From contig JAFWLS010000015.1 of NCBI GenBank assembly GCA_017514045.1, positions 1 through 32,138 of the forward strand: 32,138 bases of DNA. The letters are read 5' to 3'. A program made the translations under genes and the position numbers. Origin of the DNA: Candidatus Saccharimonadota bacterium (lineage in GTDB: Bacteria; Patescibacteriota; Saccharimonadia; Saccharimonadales; Saccharimonadaceae). The notes under the pieces are model-generated. The model was given only the letters and a program-made list of their open reading frames with translations. It had not been told where the DNA came from and ran no database searches. Below, one piece after another: positions 15,006-21,727 of this stretch; position 1 is the stretch's first letter; the number at the start of each line of letters is the position of its first letter.

Positions 15006-15335
15006 TTAAAACTCCAATCCCTCTTTTCTGGCAGCTTCAGCAAGAGCTGACATACGACCAGCATAAAGTTTAGAACCGCGATCAAAGACGGCTTTTTTGA
15101 TGCCGGCTTTTTTGGCCTTTTTGCCGATTTCTTCGCCAACTTTGGCGCAGAGCTCGGTTTTGGTGCCTTTAAGCTTGCTGCCAACAGTAGTGGCGTAAGC
15201 AAGTGTAGCGCCTTTATCATCGTCGATGAGTTGAGCGGTAACGTGTTGATTGCTGATATTGACGCTTAGACGTGGGCGCTCTTTGGTGCCGTGAATCTTA
15301 GCGCGGGTGCGATTAGCGCGGAAAATAGCTTTCAT
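15006..15335 (-). CDS. rplR: 50S ribosomal protein L18
   Basis: A 109-residue 5S rRNA-binding protein: FRANRTRAKIHGTKERPRLS, VNISNQHVTAQLIDD, FDRGSKLYAGRMSALAEAAR and the closing EGLEF. It is slightly short at the N-terminus compared with typical L18, a common reduction. It lies 2 nt after rplF. Confidence 0.96.
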   Translation of the reverse strand: MKAIFRANRTRAKIHGTKERPRLSVNISNQHVTAQLIDDDKGATLAYATTVGSKLKGTKTELCAKVGEEIGKKAKKAGIKKAVFDRGSKLYAGRMSALAEAARKEGLEF

Positions 15336-15337
15336 AA

Positions 15338-15874
15338 TTATTTCTTTCCTGCCTTTCCAGCCTTGCGGAGAATGTGTTCATCCACATACTTAATACCTTT
15401 GCCTTTGTATGGTTCAGGTTTCTTAAGGGCGCGAATTTCTGCAGCGCACTGACCGACTTTTTGCTTGTCGATGCCAGTAACGATGATATTCATCTTGTCG
15501 ACTTTAAGATCGACGCCCTCTGGGGCTGTATATTTAACAGTGTGAGAAAAGCCTAGGGCCATCTCAATTTGTTTGCCACCACCTTGTAGGCGGAAGCCGA
15601 CGCCGTTGACTTCGAGTTCTTTCTTGAAGCCTTGAGTGACGCCAATAACTGCGTTGTTGAGGAGAGCGCGTTGTAGACCATGCCATGCACGAGATTCTGG
15701 CTCGTCATCCTTGCGGGTCACAACAATTCTGTCACCTTCGACAGCAGTTTTCGTATTTTGTTGAACCGGAACATTGAGCGAACCCTTAGGTCCAGCGACA
15801 GTAATCTCTTTGTCGCCGACCGTAATTGTCACTCCTGCCGGAACCACGATAGGTTGTTTTCCGATACGACTCAT
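15338..15874 (-). CDS. rplF: 50S ribosomal protein L6
   Basis: A 178-residue protein, normal length, with MSRIGKQPIVVPAGVTITV, RAWHGLQRALLNNAVIGVTQGF and the C-terminal PEPYKGKGIKYVDE. The ATG at 15874, preceded by AAGGA, is preferred over upstream in-frame codons on family length. It has its own promoter and nothing ribosomal upstream: rpsH, normally adjacent, is missing here, so the spc operon is split. Confidence 0.96.
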   Translation of the reverse strand: MSRIGKQPIVVPAGVTITVGDKEITVAGPKGSLNVPVQQNTKTAVEGDRIVVTRKDDEPESRAWHGLQRALLNNAVIGVTQGFKKELEVNGVGFRLQGGGKQIEMALGFSHTVKYTAPEGVDLKVDKMNIIVTGIDKQKVGQCAAEIRALKKPEPYKGKGIKYVDEHILRKAGKAGKK

Positions 15875-15905
15875 TTGTTTCCTTATTGTTAATAATATCT
15901 CGCGT

Positions 15906-15934
15906 ATTTTATCATATCTTAAGTTATTTTTCAA
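15906..15934 (-). promoter_or_regulatory. Promoter of the rplF-rplR-rpsE-rplO unit
   Basis: TTGAAA, 17-bp spacer ending TGA, TAAAAT on the minus strand, about 30 nt before the rplF start. Confidence 0.75.
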
Positions 15935-15949
15935 GAGGAAAAAGAAAAA

Positions 15950-15968
15950 GGGAGCCATGGTGGCTCCC
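15950..15968 (-). terminator. Terminator of the 15988-16302 gene
   Basis: GGGAGCC-accat-GGCTCCC followed on the minus strand by TTTTTCTTTTT. Confidence 0.9.
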
Positions 15969-15987
15969 AGGAACAATTTGTTGCGCG

Positions 15988-16302
15988 TCAGATGGTGTAG
16001 AACTCGACATATGTGCCGGTTTGGGTTTGCGCATCGTAATAGCCTCGACAAGTGTGCGTCATATTGATGCGTGCGTCCACAACGGAACCCCATCCACTGA
16101 AAGTGAAGGCGTGGGCGCTGCCCGTTTCGCGCTGAATCATGTCAAACACTACTTGGCGTTTTTCTTTGCAGGATTCGTCGTTCGAAGCCGTAATATCGAA
16201 GTCGTGAGCTTTTTTATTGAGGTGGTCGTTTACGGTAGAACAAGCTTCGACTAAAGCTTCTTTGCTGGGGCCAGCTGTAATTTTCCATTCACGTGTACGC
16301 AT
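15988..16302 (-). CDS. Orphan family protein, copy 1 of three tandem paralogues
   Basis: A 104-residue soluble protein. It shares two end motifs with its neighbours at 16473-16799 and 16972-17295: an N-terminal W.IT.GPS...LVEA and a C-terminal GYYDAQTQTGTY. The middle is diverged. AGGAGG lies about nine nt before the ATG. Promoter, two-hairpin leader and terminator are private. No known fold or function is recognised; the strong 'GP' N-terminus and the 'G.Y.A.T..G' end may frame a small beta domain. Confidence 0.65.
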   Translation of the reverse strand: MRTREWKITAGPSKEALVEACSTVNDHLNKKAHDFDITASNDESCKEKRQVVFDMIQRETGSAHAFTFSGWGSVVDARINMTHTCRGYYDAQTQTGTYVEFYTI

Positions 16303-16388
16303 ATAGGCGCCTCCTTAAAGATCTTGCCCGAAGGCAGTGTGTCTAGGTAGACTAGATAGTTCTATTATGGCATAAAAGGAATAAAATG
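16303..16388 (-). promoter_or_regulatory. Promoter and two-hairpin leader, copy 1
   Basis: Near 16361-16389: TTGACA, 17-bp spacer, CATAAT. The leader then holds TCTAG-tctac-CTAGA and the UUCG hairpin TGCC-TTCG-GGCA, then AGATCTTTAAGGAGG. The order matches the leaders of copies 2 and 3. Confidence 0.75.
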
Positions 16389-16442
16389 TCAATGTGCACT
16401 AGGGGCGGGGAGAAGACGAGTTTGGTATTAGGGTATAAAAAA

Positions 16443-16461
16443 GCCCCGGTATTGCCGGGGC
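16443..16461 (-). terminator. Terminator of the 16473-16799 gene
   Basis: GCCCCGG / CCGGGGC hairpin followed on the minus strand by TTTTTTAT. Confidence 0.9.
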
Positions 16462-16472
16462 AAAAACAGTAA

Positions 16473-16799
16473 TTAGCCTCTTAGCTCTGTTACGTTGAAA
16501 GTACCCACGCCTGTCTCTGCGTTGTATTCGCCCCAGGCAAATAAAGGCTTGCCGGCGCGTGCACGAGCGCGGTAAATGACTCCAGTTACATTGAAGTGGT
16601 TGGGAGATTCATCTGTGTACTGAATGATATCGGGCTTGAAGTCTACGACGTATGGTATCTCATTGGGATTATCGCGGAGCTGGAACTGGCATTCATATTC
16701 GACGGTCTCGTCGCGTGAATACAGGAAAGCATCTACTAACTGAAACCGGTTGGGTCCATAAATGATTTCAACCTTTTTTGGGCCGGATGACGTGCTCAT
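16473..16799 (-). CDS. Orphan family protein, copy 2 of three tandem paralogues
   Basis: A 108-residue protein: VEIIYGPNRFQLVDAFLYSRDE at the N-terminus aligns with YQIVDGPNRNDFVNSFLYAFDE of copy 3. The C-terminus GEYNAETGVGTFNV matches the G.Y.A.T..G motif. No membrane span or signal peptide. AAAGGAGG lies nine nt before the ATG. Function unknown. Confidence 0.65.
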   Translation of the reverse strand: MSTSSGPKKVEIIYGPNRFQLVDAFLYSRDETVEYECQFQLRDNPNEIPYVVDFKPDIIQYTDESPNHFNVTGVIYRARARAGKPLFAWGEYNAETGVGTFNVTELRG

Positions 16800-16893
16800 A
16801 TACGCACCTCCTTTAAAGATCTTGCCTGAGGGCAGAGTATCTAGATAGACTAGATTCTTGCATTATAGCATAAAAAGTATAGATTGTCAATGT
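16800..16893 (-). promoter_or_regulatory. Promoter and two-hairpin leader, copy 2
   Basis: Perfect TTGACA-17-TATAAT with spacer ending TGC. Leader hairpins TCTAG-tctat-CTAGA and TGCC-ctc-AGGCA, then AGATCTTTAAAGGAGG. The loop and base changes relative to copy 1 keep the stems paired. Confidence 0.8.
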
Positions 16894-16940
16894 GTCCTAG
16901 AGGTGGGAAGAGAATAGACTTGATACTGTGACGTAAAAAA

Positions 16941-16959
16941 GCTCCGGCGTTGCCGGAGC
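16941..16959 (-). terminator. Terminator of the 16972-17295 gene
   Basis: GCTCCGGC-gtt-GCCGGAGC, followed by TTTTTTAC on the minus strand. Confidence 0.9.
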
Positions 16960-16971
16960 GAGGAGTATGTA

Positions 16972-17295
16972 TTAGATGGTTATGTGTACGCCCTCTGCTT
17001 TAATGTAGCCCTTGCGGGTATTCGCATCGTAGAATCCTGTAACATCTACGGAAAATTTGTTTGGGAGACCATAGAAGCATATTCCTTTGAAAAGGAAGGT
17101 TTTGCCATAGGCCTCATGGCGAATCTCTCGGAGCTGGATGGAAACCTTTCTCTCACGGTTCGAATTATTCTCCGTGATTTTGTATTTTGCAATGTCTAGT
17201 CCGAGGTTTTCATCAAACGCATACAGAAATGAGTTGACGAAGTCGTTTCGATTGGGCCCATCGACAATCTGGTATTCGTAAACCTGTGCACTCAT
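16972..17295 (-). CDS. Orphan family protein, copy 3 of three tandem paralogues
   Basis: A 107-residue protein beginning MSAQVYEYQIVDGPNRNDF, ending with GFYDANTRKGYIKAEGV. The ATG at 17295 is chosen over an upstream ATG at 17349 because the family motif starts near it and AGGAGGTG lies eight nt before. It has a perfect promoter, two leader hairpins and its own terminator. It lies next to luxS. Function unknown. Confidence 0.65.
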   Translation of the reverse strand: MSAQVYEYQIVDGPNRNDFVNSFLYAFDENLGLDIAKYKITENNSNRERKVSIQLREIRHEAYGKTFLFKGICFYGLPNKFSVDVTGFYDANTRKGYIKAEGVHITI

Positions 17296-17392
17296 CCAAG
17301 TACACCTCCTATAAATGTTCTCGCCTAAGCGGCGGAGTCCAGCATACACTGGATTGTAACTATTATAGCACTTTTGCTTATATTTGTCAATA
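17296..17392 (-). promoter_or_regulatory. Promoter and two-hairpin leader, copy 3
   Basis: Perfect TTGACA-17-TATAAT, spacer ending TGC. Leader hairpins TCCAG-tgtatg-CTGGA and CGCC-gctta-GGCG, then TATAGGAGGTG. The sequence differs from copies 1 and 2 but the two-hairpin order is kept. Confidence 0.75.
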
Positions 17393-17400
17393 AGAATAAA

Positions 17401-17416
17401 GGAGCCGTGTGGCTCC
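17401..17416 (-). terminator. Terminator of luxS
   Basis: GGAGCC-gtgt-GGCTCC, followed by TTTATTCTTATT on the minus strand. Confidence 0.85.
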
Positions 17417-17437
17417 TATGAGGATTGATTGATTGTG

Positions 17438-17944
17438 TTATTTGGGATAGGTAAAAGGATCGTAATCGAGTTGACTGGCCGTCATAATTCTGAGCCACTT
17501 CGCCATGGCTTTTTTCGCGGCCGACAAATCATGATCAGGATAGTTCCCGCATTCTATTGCAGTAGTTCCAGGAATGTCACCTTTCCAATTGATGATATAT
17601 TTTGCCATGCAGCTAAAGAGATTCTTGACGTCCTGAGTTGTATATTTGCCGAAAAGGATTGCATAGAATCCAGTGCGACAGCCCATTGGACCAAAGTAAA
17701 TGATTTTGCTTCTCCACCCTTTACGATTGCGGAGGTAGGTTGCGCCGAGGTGCTCGATGGTGTGCATTGCAGCCGTAGAAAGCGGGGGGTCAATGATATG
17801 CGAATTTGGCTTGACGAGGCGCAGGTCGAAAGTCGTAACGGTAACATCGCCTTCCTTGTCGATTCTGGAAACATATAATCCTGGACGCAGATGTATATGG
17901 TCGATTTTGAAACTCGCGATCTTCTTTGGCTTGGAATTACTCAA
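17438..17944 (-). CDS. luxS: S-ribosylhomocysteine lyase LuxS
   Basis: A 168-residue metalloenzyme that splits S-ribosylhomocysteine into homocysteine and DPD, the precursor of autoinducer-2. Family residues are present: SFKIDHIHLRPG near the start, TTFDLR, the metal motif H61-TIE-H65, PMGC(89)RTGFY with the catalytic Cys, and EC(132)GNYPDHDL completing the metal site. Length is normal. A TTG start with GGAGTG seven nt upstream is preferred over an upstream in-frame TTG at 17980. It has a perfect private promoter. No pfs or metK is seen in the window, so its place in a methyl cycle cannot be judged. Confidence 0.95.
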   Translation of the reverse strand: MSNSKPKKIASFKIDHIHLRPGLYVSRIDKEGDVTVTTFDLRLVKPNSHIIDPPLSTAAMHTIEHLGATYLRNRKGWRSKIIYFGPMGCRTGFYAILFGKYTTQDVKNLFSCMAKYIINWKGDIPGTTAIECGNYPDHDLSAAKKAMAKWLRIMTASQLDYDPFTYPK

Positions 17945-17993
17945 TTTAATCACTCCTATCCTTGTAATGTTCGATCCCAAAAGGACTGTTATT

Positions 17994-18022
17994 ATTATAC
18001 GATATTCTTAATTTGTTGTCAA
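17994..18022 (-). promoter_or_regulatory. Perfect consensus promoter of luxS
   Basis: TTGACA, 17-bp spacer, TATAAT on the minus strand, about 50 nt before the start. Confidence 0.85.
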
Positions 18023-18045
18023 ATATGGGCCTCTGTTGGTATTAA

Positions 18046-18074
18046 AAATACCTCCGTCTATGACAGAGGTATTT
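18046..18074 (-). terminator. Terminator of rpsB-tsf
   Basis: AAATACCTC / GAGGTATTT stem, followed by T-rich sequence on the minus strand, just after the tsf stop. Confidence 0.85.
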
Positions 18075-18093
18075 ATTGATTGTTCTTTGATTA

Positions 18094-18684
18094 TTATTCG
18101 GTAACGCCTAGCTCGATGCGTTTGAATTGGCGAACGGTAATATTTTCGCCGGTTTTGGCGATGGACTCTTTAATGAATGCTTCGACAGTTTTTGTATCGT
18201 CAAGAATATATGGTTGATTCATGAGAACTTTGTCAGCGAAGGATTTTTTCATTTGGCCGCCAAGGATCTGTTCCTTCATTTTTTCTGGGCCTTTGAAATT
18301 TTCTTCAAGCTCTTTCATTTTTGCCGCTTTGACGTCTTCTGGAATGTCGTCTTCAGATACGTAAAGTGGGTTCATGGAAGCGACTTGCATAGCAAGCTTG
18401 TGAGCAAGATCTTTGAACTCGTCAGTTTTAGCAACGAAAGAGGTCTCGCAGTTGAGCTCGATTATGGCGCCAATGCGGCCGTCGTGAATGTAGGCTTCAA
18501 TAAGACCTTCGCGAGTCTCGCGATCGCCGCGTTTTTCGGCCTTGGTGAGACCTTTTTTGCGCATAGCTTCTAGAGCTTTGTCAAAGTCACCGTTGGCTTC
18601 AACGAGAGCGTTTTTGGCATCAGTAAGACCGACGCCGGAAAGCTCTTTGAGTTTTTTGATTTCTTCAATAGAAATGTTTGACAT
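18094..18684 (-). CDS. tsf: Elongation factor Ts
   Basis: A 196-residue nucleotide-exchange factor for EF-Tu, the short form common in Gram-positive and CPR bacteria. The N-terminal UBA-like domain (KELSGVGLTDAKNALVEANGDFDKA) precedes the core with CETSFVAKTDEF and the C-terminal FIKESIAKTGENITVRQFKRIELG. AGGAGG lies four nt before the ATG. It starts 12 nt after rpsB in the classic rpsB-tsf operon. Confidence 0.97.
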   Translation of the reverse strand: MSNISIEEIKKLKELSGVGLTDAKNALVEANGDFDKALEAMRKKGLTKAEKRGDRETREGLIEAYIHDGRIGAIIELNCETSFVAKTDEFKDLAHKLAMQVASMNPLYVSEDDIPEDVKAAKMKELEENFKGPEKMKEQILGGQMKKSFADKVLMNQPYILDDTKTVEAFIKESIAKTGENITVRQFKRIELGVTE

Positions 18685-18696
18685 TTTGCCTCCTAA

Positions 18697-19401
18697 TTAT
18701 TTCTTGGATTCTTTTTCTTTTTTGGCTTCTTTGATAGCTTCTACGAAGTAGTTGAGTACTAGCTCTTCGGCCTTAATAGCGTCGTCGTTCATTGGAATGA
18801 CGTAATCGATGCCAGTTGGGTCGACGTTGGTATCACAGATGGCGATGACTGGAATACGTAGAGTCTTAGCTTCTTTGACGGCGTTCTTGTCTTCGACGGC
18901 GTCGGTGACGATAACGGCAGCTGGTTGTTCGCTCATTTCCTTGATGCCGCCATAACGCTCATTGAGCATGTCGATTTCTTCTTGATAGCGCTGAACTTCA
19001 AGCTTGGAATAACGAGATTCGAGTTCGCCAGAAGCCATCTTCTTCTCTAGGTCTTTGAGTTTACGGATTTGTTTGTTGACGGTCTCGACGTTGGTGAGAG
19101 TGCCACCTACCCAACGAACGGTAACGTACGGCATCTCAACAGATTCAGCAGCAGCTTTGACTGGAGCTTTGAGTTGCTTTTTAGTGCCGACGAAGAGGAC
19201 TTTCTTGCCATTCTTCACCGTTTCAGTAGTGAAGGCGAGAGCTTTTTCTAGACCATCAACGGTCTTATCAAGGTTGATAATATGTGCGCCATCGCGCTTG
19301 CTATGAATGTAGCCTGCCATTTTCGGATGCCAGCGGCTGGACTTATGACCGAAATGAGCACCTGCTTCAAACAGAGCTTTCATATCGACAGAAACTGCCA
19401 T
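18697..19401 (-). CDS. rpsB: 30S ribosomal protein S2
   Basis: A 234-residue protein: ALFEAGAHFGHKSSRWHPKM at the start, GAHIINLDKTVDGL, VLFVGTKKQ, PYVTVRWVGGTLTN and VIAICDTNVDPTGIDYVIP. Length is typical. AAGGAAAT precedes the ATG. The unit has a good promoter (19484-19512) and a hairpin leader. Confidence 0.97.
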   Translation of the reverse strand: MAVSVDMKALFEAGAHFGHKSSRWHPKMAGYIHSKRDGAHIINLDKTVDGLEKALAFTTETVKNGKKVLFVGTKKQLKAPVKAAAESVEMPYVTVRWVGGTLTNVETVNKQIRKLKDLEKKMASGELESRYSKLEVQRYQEEIDMLNERYGGIKEMSEQPAAVIVTDAVEDKNAVKEAKTLRIPVIAICDTNVDPTGIDYVIPMNDDAIKAEELVLNYFVEAIKEAKKEKESKK

Positions 19402-19423
19402 AATATGATTTCCTTTCTCTTTT

Positions 19424-19456
19424 CTGGGAGATTTCTACCAGGAAATCTTCTCCCAG
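19424..19456 (-). promoter_or_regulatory. Hairpin in the rpsB leader
   Basis: CTGGGAG...ATTTC paired with GAAAT...CTCCCAG in the transcribed leader just upstream of the Shine-Dalgarno. It is not followed by T on the minus strand, so it is not a terminator. It may be an autoregulatory S2 site, by analogy with known rpsB leaders. Confidence 0.45.
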
Positions 19457-19483
19457 ATGTTTCGTTAATTTAATTACTCGGTG

Positions 19484-19512
19484 ATTTTAACATATGTTGT
19501 AAATTTTGGCAA
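19484..19512 (-). promoter_or_regulatory. Promoter of rpsB-tsf
   Basis: TTGCCA, 17-bp spacer, TAAAAT on the minus strand. It overlaps the divergent promoter of the 19576 gene (TTGTAA, 16 bp, TATAAT at 19519). Confidence 0.8.
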
Positions 19513-19575
19513 GGGTGATATAATTCTCTTTAGGTCTCTTCGGAGATACTTTTACCCATAAGGGGGCGTACATTA

Positions 19576-19998
19576 ATGAAAACGACGGTTGAATCAATTA
19601 TGGTCCAGAATAATCGTGGGATCATGCGGGTGGGGATCCGGATGCCAAACGGTGACTTGAAGCGACGGTTTATCATGAGCCTTTTGAAGAAAGGTGCGGT
19701 TTTGCCACAGGCGGTGGTTAACAGAGTTTTACTTGAAGTGCTTCAGGAGCTTGATACCATTTATCGTTCGCGCCGGGGTTGGGCCGATAAGGCTTTGGAA
19801 TTGAGGGGTGCTATTGACGTTATTAACGAAAAGGCGATAGGCGATGCCGAAACTTGCGATGCGAGAGAAGCGGATCTTCGTGAAGAAAATGTTGATCTTC
19901 GTGAAGAAATTAATGATCTTCATGCCGATATGGCGGACGCATATTTTGAACAAAGAGTTACGACATCACAGCACGGTAGTGCGAGCGATCTTGATTGA
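19576..19998 (+). CDS. Orphan coiled-coil protein
   Basis: A 140-residue protein. The N-terminal part (about 1-70) is mixed and basic (GIRMPNGDLKRRF). The C-terminal half contains a coiled coil built from seven-residue units (DLREENV, DLREEIN, DLHADMA) at about residues 100-120, encoded by 21-bp tandem repeats starting at 19873. Leader: TCTC-TTCG-GAGA hairpin, ATACTTTTA, then GGGGGCG. It has a private terminator. No family is recognised. Confidence 0.6.
   Translation: MKTTVESIMVQNNRGIMRVGIRMPNGDLKRRFIMSLLKKGAVLPQAVVNRVLLEVLQELDTIYRSRRGWADKALELRGAIDVINEKAIGDAETCDAREADLREENVDLREEINDLHADMADAYFEQRVTTSQHGSASDLD
19873..19935 (+). repeat. 21-bp tandem repeat in a coding region (three units)
   Basis: GATCTTCGTGAAGAAAATGTT-type units begin at 19873, 19894 and 19915; the first two are nearly identical, the third is diverged. 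Each encodes one coiled-coil heptad. Confidence 0.8.
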
Positions 19999-20016
19999 CG
20001 ACGTTTTTTGTTTTCT

Positions 20017-20042
20017 GGGAGCGTGTAGGCGCTCCCTTTTCC
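20017..20042 (+). terminator. Terminator of the 19576 gene
   Basis: GGGAGCG-tgtagg-CGCTCCC followed by TTTTCC. Confidence 0.85.
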
Positions 20043-20045
20043 TAC

Positions 20046-20074
20046 TTTACTAATCTGGAAAAATTTGTTATAAT
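20046..20074 (+). promoter_or_regulatory. Promoter of rpmE, 11 nt before its ATG
   Basis: TTTACT, 17-bp spacer ending TGT, TATAAT at 20069-20074. The ATG is at 20086, leaving only about five nt of leader and no Shine-Dalgarno. Confidence 0.7.
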
Positions 20075-20085
20075 ACTTGGCAATT

Positions 20086-20418
20086 ATGAGTAATGTAGAA
20101 AAACAACCTAAAGATTATCGCTTTGTAGTCTTTTCTGACGATGCCGCCAAGTTTTCATTCTTGACTCGCTCGACAGCTAAGAGCGATGAGACCATCAAAT
20201 GGACTGATGGCAAAGAATATCCACTAGTTAAGATTCAGATTTCTTCTAAGAGCCACCCATTCTTCACTGGCGAAGAGAAGATTATCGATACCGAAGGTCG
20301 TGTCGATCGCTTTAAGGCTCGTGCTGAGCGTGCCGCTAAGCTTCGTGCTAGCCTCGGCAACAAGGTCAAGAAGGCCGAGAAGGAAGCTGAGAAAAAGGCC
20401 AAAAAGAAAACTGCTTAA
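20086..20418 (+). CDS. rpmE: 50S ribosomal protein L31, type B, with Lys-rich tail
   Basis: A 110-residue protein. The L31 core (about residues 7-65) shows [20 protein letters not shown] and [20 protein letters not shown]. It has no zinc cysteines, so it is the type B (C-minus) form. The tail [16 protein letters not shown] is an unusual basic extension. The start is the ATG at 20086 rather than an in-frame TTG at 20077. No Shine-Dalgarno is present and the -10 is close, implying a leaderless transcript. A terminator follows. Confidence 0.9.
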   Translation: MSNVEKQPKDYRFVVFSDDAAKFSFLTRSTAKSDETIKWTDGKEYPLVKIQISSKSHPFFTGEEKIIDTEGRVDRFKARAERAAKLRASLGNKVKKAEKEAEKKAKKKTA

Positions 20419-20420
20419 TG

Positions 20421-20446
20421 AAAATCGCCCTGCGGGGCGATTTTTT
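20421..20446 (+). terminator. Terminator of rpmE
   Basis: AAAATCGCCC-tgc-GGGGCGATTTT followed by TT; the next gene's -10 begins 2 nt later. Confidence 0.85.
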
Positions 20447-20460
20447 GTATAATGATATAT

Positions 20461-21420
20461 ATGAAAGACGCAGAAATAACTATAGAACAACTGAATCAAT
20501 TAAAGCGAGAAAATGATAAATGGATGACCATTGGTGGCATTCTGCTTACTTTAATTTTTCTAGTCCCTCTAGGTGTCTTTATTGGTCTATTCCTCAGATC
20601 TACGTCGTTATTCTCTGGTAATCGCGGATTCTCTATGCTTTGGACCGGCGGTTCGTTTGGCGCGCTGTTTCTTCTATTCTTCTTGTTTTTGATAGGAGTA
20701 ATCGCGGTAATATTTGTCATGGCGAAGAAGCGTTCGACGTATCGTACGGCATACAAAAAGCATTTTTCGCACAAAATGTTGTCCGGGTTCCTAAAAGAAT
20801 ACAATTATACGCACAACGAGGGTATTAGTAGTCGCGATTTGGCCGAAACCGGTATGGTAAGACTGGGTAATAAGTATCATTCCGAAGATTATACTTCTGG
20901 CCGTTATAAAGATGTGGGTTTTACTCAGGCAGATGTTGTGAATCAAGAAGAGTATACAGATTCGGACGGCGATACACACACCGTGACGTTATTTAGAGGA
21001 CAATGGATGATTTTTGAGTTTCCAAGGCGTTTTGTATCGAAATTGGCTGTGGCGGGTAATCGCTGCAGGCAAACAATTTATGCTAGAAAAATGGAGAAGT
21101 TTGAGACTGAATCTGTAGAATTTAATAAGAGATTCAGGGTGTATATGCAAGACGGTGTGGAGATGTTCTATCTCCTTGACCCCAAAATGATTGAAAAGAT
21201 GCAGGCTCTGAGCGACAGGTTTGATGGAGCTGTTTCGTTCTTATTTATAGATAAGAAACTTCATATTGCTCTAAATAACGGCGTGGACTCCTTTGAACCA
21301 CCTAAGCACAAGAAAGGCGACCTAAACGAAACGGAAGAGGTGGAACGTTTGTCGGGTGAATTCAAGACAGTGTTTGATCTTATCGATGCGCTTGAGCTGA
21401 GTAAAAATATATTCAAATAA
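20461..21420 (+). CDS. DUF3137-like membrane protein
   Basis: A 319-residue protein. Two transmembrane helices (about residues 22-44 and 62-87) lie near the N-terminus. A large soluble domain follows, with the pattern of DUF3137: FRGQWMIFEFPRRF, KFETESVEFNKRFRVY, DGVEMFYLLDPKMIEKM and a closing SFLFIDKKLHIAL. The role is unknown. The ATG lies seven nt after a TATAAT (20448-20453) with no Shine-Dalgarno, so the transcript is probably leaderless and the alternative ATG at 20452 would lie inside the -10. Confidence 0.75.
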   Translation: MKDAEITIEQLNQLKRENDKWMTIGGILLTLIFLVPLGVFIGLFLRSTSLFSGNRGFSMLWTGGSFGALFLLFFLFLIGVIAVIFVMAKKRSTYRTAYKKHFSHKMLSGFLKEYNYTHNEGISSRDLAETGMVRLGNKYHSEDYTSGRYKDVGFTQADVVNQEEYTDSDGDTHTVTLFRGQWMIFEFPRRFVSKLAVAGNRCRQTIYARKMEKFETESVEFNKRFRVYMQDGVEMFYLLDPKMIEKMQALSDRFDGAVSFLFIDKKLHIALNNGVDSFEPPKHKKGDLNETEEVERLSGEFKTVFDLIDALELSKNIFK

Positions 21421-21447
21421 CTGGGGATATGCTATACTAAGCTGAGC

Positions 21448-21524
21448 GGATCTTTAGCTCAGCTGGCTAGAGCGTACGATTCACATTCGTAAGGTCGCTG
21501 GTTCGAGCCCAGCAAGATCCACCA
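21448..21524 (+). tRNA. tRNA-Val (anticodon CAC)
   Basis: Acceptor GGATCTT (21448-21454) pairs with AAGATCC (21514-21520), then discriminator A and CCA. The anticodon stem TACGA/TCGTA encloses loop TTCACAT with anticodon CAC. The T-loop GTTCGAGC lies in a GCTGG/CCAGC stem. A TGC-TATACT -10 lies about 10 nt upstream. Confidence 0.95.
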
Positions 21525-21720
21525 AACGGTTTATAAAATAATTCGCAATCTATTCCTACTCTTTGCGATTCTGTTAAATCCCTCGTCAAAATAGAGGGCT
21601 ATTTTTGTGCCATTTTTTGCGACAAAAACACGACAAAAATCACAACCTACCTCTATAATTTCGGCTGTTAAATCCCCAACAATTTGCCCGTACAATTATG
21701 GTATAATATTATCTAAAGGA
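21525..21720 (+). other. Non-coding stretch after tRNA-Val
   Basis: No gene is seen. A hairpin CCCTC...GAGGG at 21580-21598 followed by ATTTTT probably terminates the tRNA transcript. Further on, CGACAAAAA is repeated twice in tandem. No integrase or attachment duplicate of the tRNA 3' end is visible, so integration here is not supported. Confidence 0.5.
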
Positions 21721-21727
21721 GAAAACA

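Noticed and set aside
16443-16959. GC-rich hairpins between the small genes as a repeat family (REP-like or CRISPR-like)
   Set aside because: Each is a different sequence placed right after a stop codon with a T-run in the gene's direction; they are ordinary terminators.
21448-21727. Possible integration site at tRNA-Val
   Set aside because: No integrase gene and no duplicate of the tRNA 3' end were found in the window.
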